From the NCBI GenBank assembly GCA_900491605.1, contig UESW01004075.1, positions 701,587 to 765,586 of the forward strand: a stretch of DNA of 64,000 nt, read 5' to 3'. The notes beneath the pieces are model-generated. The model was not told the DNA's origin. It searched no databases and worked only from the letters and a program-made list of their open reading frames with translations. Position 1 is the first letter of the stretch; every line of letters starts with the position of its first letter. The position numbers and the translations under genes are program-made. Shown here one piece after another: positions 44,950-56,689 of this stretch. The stretch comes from Calamus simplicifolius (taxonomy: Eukaryota; Streptophyta; Magnoliopsida; Arecales; Arecaceae).

Positions 44950-47435
44950 ATGGATATCCCGAAAGAATAGAAAGAGAAAATATTAAGGCTAATATTGACA
45001 GATAGTGAAGAAAGCTACTCTTCAGACCAAGAAAGTAGTTCAGAAAATGATCAAATCAACCTAATAGAAGAAAATGAAAGTTCTTATGATGAAGAAGAAA
45101 CCTCTTCAAAAGATTTAGATGAAATTGCACTATGTGGGTGCACTGAAAATCTTAAAATAAATATGATCAGAAATAGAAGAAGTGATTTGCTTATAGATCT
45201 CATAGGAGAAATCGATAACCCAGAATTGAGAAAAGAATATATAGAAAAACGTAAAGAGGAATTACAACCTAAACCCAAGAAAAACGTTTTAAGCCTACTA
45301 TAAATAATTAAACAAAAGGATCAAGAAGAGAAACTCAAGACAAACCAAATTCATCAACTAAAAGAAGAAGTTAAACAATAAAGAAAGAAATTAGAACATT
45401 AAAATTGGAAATAGAGAAGCTAAAGAAACTAGATAAAGGAAAAGACATCCTTCAGGAAGAAAAAAGTGAACAGGACAGTTACCTAAACAAAATCACAACA
45501 GTAAAGGTTCAGAAGTGGCACGTCAAGGTCAAATTAGTAGTCCAAGATGAAACCAGAAATACATACACCTTAGTTGACTAAAGAGCAGATATGAACTGTA
45601 TCCCAGAAGGATTATGCCCCATAAAATATTATGAAGAGACATCTGAAAGGAGTCGACTTAGAGTCAAATATTTCAAGCCTATATTACGAAGATACAAATT
45701 ACTTACCTACCTATTCTCAGATGATGGATGAAATACCAAAGCAGTTAAACATAATTAAAAGAAAATTTGAAATCAACAAAGAAAACATTAGAAAAGACTT
45801 TAGAGCCAAGTACAACAAGGAGAAGGTTGACTGGTTATGGAAAGCACCAGTCCAGAAGAAAGAAGAGTTAAAACAAGAATATTATAATTATATGAACACA
45901 TTAGAGCTAGAAATTCTTTATTTTACATGGCTTGAAGAAGCATGTAAAAATAGAAGAATCACAGATAAATATCCTTTCAGATCCTTAGGAGTAATTTGGA
46001 AGACCACAGAAAATAAAGAAATAAACTCAGAACATATTCCTCTAGAAGAATGCCAGATTAATCATAGAATCAAATAGTCATTGCCTCTCCGTTTCAAATT
46101 ATTAACCCCGATAATGAAGGATATCCAGCCACTAATAAAGAAATCAGGAAGATAGTCCAACAGAATAACTATAGCAACCAAGCTTTAAATACCATGTCAA
46201 AATAGTTAAATAGAATAGAAAAAACCCTTGAACAAAAACTAAGAATCCAAAAATTACTGAAGAAGTAAAAATGCAAAAACCTCTTTTCCAAACATATAAC
46301 AGTTGGAAAAAGGATTTTAAAGCAAAGAAGATAGAATAGTAGACAAATTAACAGATAGACTTAAGGAAATCAGATTGAATATAATTTCATCCCAAGAATC
46401 TGAAAATCAGATAAATAAGATAAATAATGAATGACAAACATACTACAGAACAAAAAAAAAAAACTATTATCCTAGACCAACTCCCCCAGACATCCAATTT
46501 GAGGAAAGAAAAAATTTTAAAAGAGAAGTCTATACTGGTGGAGCAGTCTATGGATGGAACCTAGATGGTATGTCCGATAGGGAGATCTGGAATCTCTTAT
46601 TAGAAATGAATATAGCCGCAGGGGTCCTAAGAGCCTCCAATACTTCTGAAGATAGCACCCTTAAAATCCTAATCCAATGATTTATCGGGCAACTAGAAAG
46701 ATGGTAGAACAGATACCTTAAACCCGGACATAGAGAAAGAATAATGAATAGTACAAAATCATAGTCAAACCAAATTCATCTGAAGCAACAGAGGAACCCA
46801 ATGGGGTAGATACCTTAATCCATGCAATATACAGACACTTCGTGGGATGAAGGGATACAAAGCAAGAAAACAACAAGATGCTTTTAATGAAACTCAGAAG
46901 TCCTAAATTGCAAGATTTAGATGGTATAAGATACATTTTTATGCAGAGTTTTAGAAAGAGAAGACTGTAGTTCTCCTTTTTGGAAGGAGAAATTCATCTC
47001 AGCAGTTTATTTTCAAAAAAAGTTAGTGAAGCCTTAGCAGAAGAGCACCAAGGCAACATTAATTGGGATGTTGTCACTTATGGTGATATCTTTGGGATAA
47101 TTAACAAACAGGACTTAAAATATGCATAGAAATGAAACTTCAATCTAAATTAAAGAGAGATGAAATTACAACTAAAAAGGAATTAGAAGGATTTGTAGGC
47201 AATATGGATACAAAATCCTAGTGCCTCCCTCTAAGAAAAAGAAAATTAATAAGAAATTAGAAATCCAAAATACTATAAAACCAGAATGAACAAATACTCA
47301 AACAAAGGAAGGAAAATGTTCAAAGAACAAAAACCTAAAGATATTCCTAGATGGAAAAGGAACCCTATCTCAACCAAAGAAAGAGAAAATACCAACTTGT
47401 TATAGATGTGGAATAAGGGACCGGGAATGTCTATG
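44950..47435 (+). pseudogene. Degraded endogenous pararetrovirus (Caulimoviridae-like) relic
   Basis: In plus-strand order: an acidic Ser/Glu stretch with DNPELRKEYIEKRKEEL (44995-45303); a retropepsin-like segment near 45490-45640 whose active site is destroyed (an in-frame TAA at 45579-45581 just after the Asp, then RADMNC); a 148-codon open stretch (45631-46077) of unknown function; and a coat-protein-like segment (46480-47410) with YGWNLDGMSDREIW and IGQLERWW. It ends in half of a zinc finger, CYRC at 47398-47409. In known caulimovirids coat protein precedes protease, so the order here is rearranged. Stops and frame changes are many, and no reverse transcriptase is present. The relic is not functional. 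Family assignment rests on motif resemblance only. Confidence 0.55.
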
Positions 47436-50400
47436 AAAATTCATTATTTTTTTCTTCGTGTTTTTCTTTAAAATCTGGTTTTGAATAATCTAAAAGATAT
47501 TTTTTGATTTTTTTTAATAATGCGAAACATGCTGTTGATTGATCAATTATGGAACTGAGTGATGACGCTATTAAATGAGAGTTTAGTGTTTGGAGATGTT
47601 ATATGAATATATAATTTGATCGAGAAAGCTAAATTTGGGTCAGGTTAGTGTAAGGGCTTGTGCTAGAATTGACTAGCACTTGAAGCGAGTGTTGCAGTGA
47701 CCTGATCATGAAAAGGTATTTAATCGGTGTCTGTAATCACTCCTGATTGTAAAGCTCTTAAGAGCTTTAGCCTATATAAAATGATCAGGCTGGTAGGTGC
47801 TCCAAATTTTTTTTAGGGGTTGGATAATTTCAATCTGATAATGTGCTCAGTTGTCAAACTCCTTCAAAGAATTGAGTCTATTTTGAAACCTAAGACCACT
47901 TAGAGAACACTGCATAGTGACTTCTACTTTAGCTGGAAGGGGGTTAAGCCGTTTTTTATGTTTAGAAAATAATTTTCCAAATGATAATAAAAAGATATAA
48001 TGCTTTCTATTGCTGGTAGATATGGTTATATATTTAAGTGATGTCTATGTTATGTTTACATTATTTGTTTGTATTCTTTATATGTATAAAGAGTATCACG
48101 TTGTTACTATTTTTCTGTACCGATCCTGAATATGAGTTGATCAATGTCTGATTATGTATGATAAACAAATATCATGTCAGTCACTATAAGGCCTCTCAGA
48201 TCTGTTCAGAAGTATCTATCTTGGTCCTCCCTAATCAAATCAGATGTTCAATAGCTGTGTTTTTGAGGTAATAAACAGGGCATGATCCAACCAAACCCTA
48301 GAAGTTGCAAGTAAGATGTGATTTAATTGAATATTTCTAGCAACAAGCTTTTATGATTTAAGTAGGATTTGATAATTTTTCATATTTGATGTTTAACTTT
48401 TACTTTCATCAAGGGATTTACATTCTAGCTAGTGGCTACTGTTGTTAATAAGAAATTCAATGTTATTCAGTCTTGCTTAATTTGGATCCATTTGAAGTCC
48501 TGCTGCACGGAGTTCTTTATCCATGATCAAGATGAATATTTCTGAGAGATTCTGGAATCGCTCAGCCTTCTTATTTCAATGATTCTTGATGATCAACATT
48601 GGCGTCCTTGAACAATGTTTTTACTTCGGAATCTTGTTTGATTGTCTAGGTCTGTATTTATTGTTTTTCCCTTTTTTAGGAGCATAAAACATGAATGTAT
48701 CTTACATCTTTCTTAACTGGGTTTGATGGCATGAATTATTTTAGTTCTTTCATATCCTTCCTTAAGTTTTAGAAGCTTTTCATTGTGCATTGTACCTAGG
48801 CCTAAAAATGGACCAGGCTGGGGCTGGGTCAGCATGACCTGGATTTGAGCCAGTTTAATTGCATTGTGGTATTATTCCCATACTTATTTATTGATCAGAT
48901 CAGGTTGAGTCCATGTGAAATCTCAAAGATATGTTGAACTAATGCAAACCAGGAACCATTAATTGATGTTGTTGCTCTGTGTGTGTGTGTGTGTGTGTTT
49001 ATCTGTCTAGCTATCTATGATCTATCCATCTTTCACTCGCTCATTTGCCTCAATACTTCTATGCTTGGCATTGAAGTTTTCTTCCAGTCTCACTGTCACA
49101 GTCATCCATTGGTGCTACAAACTTTGGGGTGAAAGAAAATAAAGGATAACAGGAGCCAACTTAGACCCTTCCTCAGTCCTGACTTTCTTTAAGCGGGATG
49201 GTGTAGATGGTTAGACTTGGTGTATGATGGAGTGAAAAGCAGTGAGAGTTGGATAAAGAACAAGACAAGTTAGGCACAAGAATAGAATGGGCTACTTGAA
49301 TGCAAGTCTAAGTAGTTTTAAATTGGGGTGGGGTACGAGCATAGTTGTCCTACTGGGACTGGAGATTGTCCTGTCTAAGAGGCTGGGCCACCAGTTTGCC
49401 TGTTCAATTTCTGGGTCAATCATTCAGGCCAGCAAAATTTAAATAATTACGGGGAAATCATACGAGCTATTGAAAACTTTTAGTTTTGGCCAAATCCAAC
49501 TTTAGTTTTGACCCATATTTGATTGATTTTTCCATGTTTCACTGGGATGTTTTATCTTTTACATTTTGTTTGATGTTCATAAGGGCTTTTTTTTTTTGTA
49601 TTTTTTTGGTAGGCTATATGGCATAATTTTTCAGTGCTTCTGTTATCTTTTCATTGAGTTAAAAGAGGAGATAGATGATCGATGTATTCCTTGATGAACT
49701 GAGACTTTTGCAAAGGTCCCTATTGCAGTAGTTTGCAAAGATTCAGCAACCAGGATTTCTTCAAATTCTATAGAAATCCATGAGGAAGATGAGCTGCCAA
49801 AGAAATTGAGAACAAGGAGGATAGGATCACCTCTGCACAGATTGCTCAAGAAGGGAATACGCGAGGTGAGTCATGGATTAGAGATCATGAAGCTGAGAGT
49901 CCATTCTGATGGATCTTACAGATTTTCATAGGTCAAGGCAAGGAATGAGGGGCAGCTACCATTGAGTTGGTTGGCCTTGCTGAAGGTGAACCTATCGGTT
50001 TGAATTTGCATTCTATCGTCTATCAACCCATATATATATAGTTTACAAAGCAAAGCAAATGATGTACCCAGATTGTTTAGGTGCCATTGCCATCAGTCAC
50101 TCTTTCAGTTGTCTAAAGCAGGGTACTTAGTCCCTCTTCTATTTTTATTTTATTTTATTGTATTTATCCCTCTTCTATGTACAGTAAAGGCGCAGCATGA
50201 TTCTTTAAAATCCGCATCGGGGAGCTCAAGTATGTAACAAAATAGTCCTGTTTTTGAGGTGCTTCACTTGCATGGCCCTCAATTTTTTACCTTTTGCTGA
50301 TATTAGTTTCTTTTGTCTTGAAATGTGAGTGAAGAGAATCTTTTCGCAAATGATATGTTATCTATCATCAGCAAATTCCATTTCCACTCTTATGTTGTCT

Positions 50401-52353
50401 AGGCATAAAATCGCAGAATTTATTTTTTCCGGCATGTAGTAGAGATTTTCCCCCCCTCATTAGTTTGTACAGTCTGTCTTCTGCTCTTGTAGCTAAAGTT
50501 CTCTTGACAAGCTGCTGGACTATATTTATGGCTCTCTTGTGTGCTAGGATGCTACTCTTGTGCATTAAATTTGCGAAGATTCTTCTGCCTAATGTTAAAT
50601 AGTCACATAAATTGTTTGGTTTTCAAGAATTATCACTATTTCTAAAATGATATGATTTAGCTCTGGTGCATTTTGTATACCTTTTTCATCTGAGATTACT
50701 GTTTGAAGACTGAATAAGCATTGAGCTTCACTTGTAACTTGTATTAGAAAGTGTAGGCATAGCGCATCCCTTGGGTTGATTGTTGTTTTGTTCGTAACCT
50801 CGAGGAAATAGGTGGCTTCTGCCCTTCCTTTTCTCAAAATGAAGAAAGGAAACGAAAAGAGAAGTTATAATCTAATTTGATGCACAGCAATGGTTTTCCA
50901 GTGTTTTGCATCTGTATCTAAGATTAGGCTTAGTGTTTCTAGCAATCTGGTAACTGATTTCTAGCCTACTCATGGATTGAACTACACTTCTCAGAGTTCA
51001 AATCCAACTGCAAATGGATGACTTCTTTATCTGTTAAATAGACTTGCTGATTTGCTCGAATGAGGTTCCTTGATTAAGTGAGTGATGGTTTTTTTTCTAA
51101 AAAGGTGAGGGAGCAAGCAGAAAGAGTAACTAGATCTCACAGTAGCCTGAACAGGAAACTAAGAGCACAAGTTTCTTTATCTCCCTTGCATTAAAAAGGT
51201 CTTTTTCACCCTAAGCATAGAGACAGCTTACTTCAAAGAGAATGTCCTCAAGCTTTTTCAGTTATCCTCAAGCTTTCATCAAGGCAGTCTAAAAACTGAT
51301 CAGTCAAAGGGCCAATTCATTGATTATTTGGTTGAACTGGAGTACTATTGGTCCTTATATTATAGCTCAGAGTCCTGAACCTATGAGAAGTCATATGAGA
51401 CATGTCTAAATACTTGATATACTGCAAATACACTTAGGCAGCTATTAGAGCAGTTTGCATAAAACAATGTAGAAGAGATGGAAACTTAACAACTCCAGTT
51501 GATCAAGTAGCAAGAAAATGTATCGATTTATTTCGGGGGAATAAAAAGATCCTGATTTTGTTTCTTCCATAACATGATTCGAGCCAGCCAAAAGGCATCA
51601 CAATTCACAAAGAAGTGATGAAAATTACGTATTGTTTATGACTTGCTATGCATCATGAATCATTAATGCTCATACCTGCACGAATGGAAGATTAGTAGCT
51701 TATAAGATGCATTAGAAAATGGGATGATGCTAATGAACATGATCATCGCTCTGTAGATTTATTTAGATGTATGTGGAATATACTTGAAGTCCATTCCTTA
51801 ATTTAATATAACTTGATCATCGCTCTTTGTGGGTTCTTGAACATCAAAAAAGTGAATTCTTGATTAATTGGCTCGTGACAAATCAGGCTTTTTTTCCTTA
51901 GAAATGATGCTCTGCTTCTTCTTACCTTCCATTCTATTTTAATGATGCCTGTTTATTGGTGTGCATGAGAAGCTGGAAGCTGGCATTATGACATTGAACT
52001 TATTCGCTGGATATGGTATATCTTTAGCTGGCCTGATTGAAATGCCCAGAACTTTGTTTTCATTGATCTTTATTCTCTCCTCTCTTGTTTGTCTGGTGGA
52101 GTCATTGAACAATGCATGCTGAAATTTTCTAATTTGCTAACTAGCCTATCAGTCTGCATATTGCACACCTATTTCACTTATGAATGATTGTATTTTTTTG
52201 CAGAGTGTCTAAGTAACACAATTTTTATGCTGGTTTGTCGTCATCACTAAAGAACTTGGCAGAAAATGCCATTACATGTGTACCATACCACAATAAAATA
52301 TGATGTTTACTTTGATACAATCTGTTAAAATATGATGGTTGTCACTTCTTCAG
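47436..52353. other. Gene-like non-coding stretch of unknown origin
   Basis: No transposon or gene body recognised over 4.9 kb. Base composition is less AT-extreme than 23.6-25.8 kb and looks like introns or UTRs: T-rich tracts followed by AG, and GTGAGT donors. A (GT)n run lies near 48977-48998. An exon-like block at 49722-49866 is listed separately. It may be part of the captured DNA of the CACTA element to the right, whose left end I could not find, or plain intergenic sequence. Confidence 0.35.
49722..49866 (+). other. Exon-like block, unidentified
   Basis: An open plus-strand stretch with PIAVVCKDSATRISSNSIEI and a charged end (EEDELPKKLRTRRIGSPLHR, then LLKKGIRE) stops at a consensus donor (GAG/GTGAGT at 49866/49867). 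I do not recognise the protein. Another short open piece (49934-49983) follows after TTTCATAG and ends in AAG/GTGAAC. They may be fragments of a host gene carried by the CACTA element. Confidence 0.3.
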
Positions 52354-52420
52354 GTTGTTTCCTGCCCCTGTGCGCTGGGTCTAGCTACTCCCACAGCTAT
52401 CTTAGTAGGCACCTCTCTAG
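52354..52420 (+). pseudogene. Captured exon of a copper-type P1B-ATPase (HMA/PAA-like)
   Basis: A 67-bp exon bounded by TTCTTCAG/ and /GTACCATG encodes VVSCPCALGLATPTAILVGTSL. This is the transmembrane CPC metal-binding motif and following segment of heavy-metal P-type ATPases, in the form seen in plant PAA1/PAA2/RAN1-type copper pumps. No other part of the pump (phosphorylation DKTGT box, ATP-binding domain) is seen within several kilobases. The sequence before it, a T-rich tract ending in CAG, looks like its native intron. It is in the same orientation as the transposase, 337 bp upstream of its ATG, and is probably a DNA-level capture. Confidence 0.75.
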
Positions 52421-52756
52421 GTACCATGTCTAATCTGTTTGGTTTCGTTCAGTTACATATGCAAGAATTCTTCTGCCTATTTATAAGAATCTGGAGTGTT
52501 TCACTGTACCAAAGATGGACTTATTTTATTCTCATATGTTAGCAGTTTTTGAGATATCTATTCCTTATCCTTCTCTAGCATATTAACCAGTTTAGGTGAT
52601 GCTGCATCGACTGTTGAGTTTGTGTATATGCATGTACCTCTTCTACACACATTTCATTATGCATGTAACTTGTTGGTCAATTAATGGATTCTTCCCCTTA
52701 CATTAATTGGTTTTACGACACTTCTTACATGTGTACAAATTACAGGATCTATCAAG
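52421..52756 (+). other. Spacer / leader upstream of the transposase gene
   Basis: Non-coding, T-rich. It includes ATGTGTACAAATTACAG just before 52746, a possible acceptor, so the transposase start could lie in a second exon of a longer transcript. No promoter motif is clear. Confidence 0.4.
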
Positions 52757-55700
52757 ATGACAATTGATAAGAGCTGGACTTCCATAAGTAATCGTTTGTC
52801 AAAGGAATATCTTGATGGTGTTAAGATGTTTATTTCAAGGGCAGAGAGGTATGTTAATGAAGACGGTAAAGTGAGATGCCCATGTCGAAAGTGTCTTAAT
52901 CTTTATTGGTATAAATTGAGGGTCGTTCATAATCACTTGATTGATAAGGGTTTCCAACAATCATATCGAACATGGTTTTATCATGGAGAGTCTTTTCAGC
53001 CTCAACAACCAGAACATGTGGAAGTCATTGATGATGAAGATGTTGGTGATGAAATGTTAGATGTATTAGCTGATATTATTGGCCCGAGTACATCTGAAAC
53101 CCCTTGTGAGACATTTAATGATGATCCCGAAGTTTTAAGAACTTCGGGCGTTGATCAATATGATGAGTTGTTTAAAGAGATAGAAACTGAATTGTACCCT
53201 GGGTGTACAAATTTCTCTTCCTTGACTTTCCTAGTGAAGCTTCTTCACTTGAAAGTTTTAAATAATTGGAGTAACAAGTCTTTTGATATGCTTTTAAAGC
53301 TTCTTAAGGAGGCATTTCCAAATGGGACAAAGTTGGCAGGTTCATATTATGAAGCAAAAAATTTATTACGCAATCTTGGCCTAGGATATGAGGCCATCGA
53401 TGTATGCAAGTATGATTGTGCTATATTTTGGAAAGAAACTGCGAGTATGCAAAATTGTCCTGTGTGTGGAGAATCTCGTTGGGTCGATATAAATACAAAA
53501 GGAAAAAAAGTGTCANAGGATATGAGGCCATCGATGTATGCAAGTATGATTGTGCTATATTTTGGAAAGAAACTGCGAGTATGCAAAATTCTCCTGTGTG
53601 TGGAGAATCTCGTTGGGTCGATATAAATACAAAAGGAAAAAAAGTGTCACATAAAGTCTTGCGGTATTTTCCATTGACTCCTCGATTAAAACGACTTTAT
53701 AGTTCACGACACACAGCAAAAGATATGAGGTGGCATGAAAGTGAACGTCCTAAGAACGAAGGTGTACTTAGGCATCCCGCAGATGGAGAATCTTGGAAGG
53801 ATTTTGACAAAAAGTATCCTGATTTTGCACAAGAAACTAGAAATGTTCGTTTGGGTTTGGCAACTGATGGATTTAATCCATATGGGAATATGAGCAACTC
53901 ATACAGCATGTGGCCAGTTATTATGGTGCCTTATAATTTCCCACCTTGGAGGTGTATGAAAGAAACAAACATGATTATGTCTTTATTAATCCCTGGTCCT
54001 AAAGCTCCTGGCAAGGATTTTGATGTTTTTTTGAGGCCTCTTGTAGATGAATTGAAAATGTTATGGGAGGTTGGTGTCGACACTTATGATGCATACACTA
54101 AGTCAATGTTTCGTATGCGTGCTGCTATTACATCTTCATCTCATGACTATCCTGCATTTCAATATATATCTGGATGGAGCACCAAAGGATATAAAGCATG
54201 CTATACTTGTAACGAAGAAACACCTTCGACAAAAATAAGAAGTAAAATTGCATATGTCGGACATAGGCGTTTTCTTCCCATAAATGAAACTGCTTTGAGA
54301 AAGAGTAGACAGTTTAATGGTGAGCCTGATTATCGGGAACCTCCACTGCAATATACTGGTGAAATTATATTAAGACAATTAGAAAAGTTACCAGAGAAGA
54401 TATCAGGGAAGCATAAGAATTTTGGGGGCAAAAAAGTTGCACGGTCTCCTACCGAGTTGAACTGGAGTAAGAAGAGTATTCTTTATGAATTACCATATTG
54501 GTACAATGTGTTATGCAGACACAATTTAGATGTTATGCATATCGAAAAAAATGTGTGTGACAGCTTGTTGGGAACTTTATTGAGCATCGATGGCAAGTCT
54601 AAGGATACAACCAAAGCAAGACTTGATCTTGAAGATTTAAACATCAGAAAAGAATTACACATTTTTAAAGATGGGAATCGATGGAAGAAGCCACAAGCAA
54701 GTTACACATTGTCATCAGAAGAACGAAAGATATTTGTTAATTTTATTAAGTCAGTGAGATTTTCAGATAATTTTGCAGCAAATTTATCGAAGAATGTGAG
54801 TGAGTCTGATGGTAAGATACATGGATTGAAGTCTCATGATTGTCATATCATCATTCAAAGATTATTACCTGCTGCGATTCGGCCATTCTTGAACAAGGAG
54901 ACTCGTGAGGCCCTCTTTGACTTATCTAAGTTCTTTCAACAAATTTGTGCTCGAAAGTTGGTTGTTAAAGACTTAGAGGTTCTTCAACATCAAGTGGTTC
55001 TTTTATTATGCAAACTTGAACGAATTTTTCCACCTGCCTTTTTTGACATTATGGTACATTTGATGTTGCATCTGCCAAGAGAAGCATTATTAGGGGGTCC
55101 AGTGCATACACGATGGATGTATCCATTTGAAAGAATGATGAAAGTGTACAAGCAGTATGTTCGTAATCGAGCTCGCCCAGAAGGTTCAATAGCGGAGGGT
55201 TACATTGTGAATGAAGCTTTAACATTCTGTTCAATGTACTTAAAAGGGATTGAGAGTAAATTTTGTAGACCTGAACGACATCAAGATACAGGGGGGAATG
55301 AACCGGCACGTCAATTAAGTGTGTTTCAACGTGTTGGTCGACCATTAGGAAAGAAGAATGTCATAATGCTTGATTCAGAACTTCGTTTAAAGGCAGAGTG
55401 GTATGTGCTTAACAATTCTGGCCCTCAAATGCAGAAGTATTTGGAGTAAGTTTTGCCAAACTTCATCTACATTTATTTCTCTTTTCATATTAAACTATAT
55501 TATCTAATTTTATTGTATTCAATATTTAGTGAGCACATGAACTTATTGCGGGCTAAGGGTGGCACAAACTTAGATCGTAAACAAGAAATTGAATTTCCTC
55601 TTTGGTTCAGAGACAAAGTAAGTCATAAGATTATATGAATCTAAACTATTTATTTTTCCAAAATTACTAATTTAGTTTTATTCAATAATGATTGACAGAT

Positions 55701-56511
55701 TGGGAATTTACGATCTATTAGATCATCAGAAGCAACAGATGAATTGTATGCTTTGGCTTCTCGAACACTTGTGAATGCATATTCTTATCCTGGGTATATT
55801 GTGAACGGTGTTAAGTTTCTAACAGACGAACGTGATATTCGCCGTAAGACACAAAATAGTGGTGTGTATGTAGAAGGGCCAGATGGAAGCAAATTTTATG
55901 GAGTATTAGAAGAAGTAATTGAGTTGTCCTATTTGTTCAATAATAGTGTCATTTTATTCAAGTGCAAATGGTACGATACCAATCCACGAAGAAAAAGAAT
56001 ACAAGAGGACAGTAATTTCACAAGTGTGTTCATTGGAGGACAATGGTATCAAAATGATCCATTTATTTTGGCCTCACAAGCACAACAAGTTTTTTATATT
56101 CAAGATTTGATCAAAGGACCGGATTGGAGACTTGTACAAAAAGTTAACCATAGAAACTTATGGGATAATCCACAAGCTGAAGTGAGCAGTAGTACTGCAA
56201 CTGATACTGAACATATATTGCAAGCGAATAACTCATCAGAGTTTCGTATATGGGTTGAACTTCCACCATTAGATAACAGTACACTCAATCGTCATGACGT
56301 TCAACCTGAAATTGTTGAAAATATGGAAGATTTTCTTAGGGAGCCCATTTTGGTTCAAGATGATAACTTTATCAATGATGATGAAGATGAAATTGATGAA
56401 ACATTAGAAGAATATGATGATGACCAATCTGAAAGTTCAAACAAGGAGGACGATTCATTATCTGAAGATTCTACAAGTGATGACATATTTTCTGAGGATG
56501 AATCACATTAA
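52757..56511 (+). CDS. CACTA (En/Spm) TNP2-type transposase
   Basis: Exon 1 runs 52757-55445, exon 2 55530-55617, exon 3 55699-56511, with GT-AG introns in phase. The start is MTIDKSWTSI. Residues about 1-75 are the transposase-associated domain with KVRCPCRKCLN. Past residue 200 comes the TNP2 (Transposase_21) core: YDCAIFWKETASMQNCPVCG, then WHESERPKNEGVLRHPADGE, then YNFPPWRCMKETNMIMSLL and PGPKAPGKDFDVFLRPL. Next is a DUF4218-like part (LLPAAIRPFLNKE, GGPVHTRWMYPFERMMKVYK). DUF4216-like sequence lies in exon 3 (YVEGPDGSKFYGVLEEVIEL), which ends in an acidic tail. One break exists: a 133-bp duplication around an N at 53516. Without it the gene encodes about 1151 aa, normal for the family. 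It would bind and cut element ends. I cannot say whether it is active. Confidence 0.88.
53383..53649 (+). other. Assembly artefact: 133-bp overlap duplicated around one N
   Basis: 53383-53515 and 53517-53649 are the same 133 bp (one G/C difference, in AAAATTGTCC versus AAAATTCTCC), separated by a single N at 53516. Two contig ends that overlap were joined without merging. The reading frame is continuous if one copy and the N are dropped. As given, the duplication interrupts the transposase. Confidence 0.93.
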
Positions 56512-56689
56512 AGAACTTATATGTAAGTTCAATTTTGTTTTACATGGCACTGTATTTCATTAAACATGGTGGAAAATAGACTTCTTATGTTTAGGTTTTG
56601 ATGCTTTGCATTTGGACATTTTGAAGTTTGGTGGTTTGCTTGTTGTGTGCTTGATAATTGGTGTATCGAAATTATTGTTTTGCAGCATT

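Noticed and set aside
53347..53586. Tandem 133-bp duplication as a real exon duplication in the transposase
   Set aside because: The single N exactly between near-identical copies is the mark of an unmerged contig overlap.
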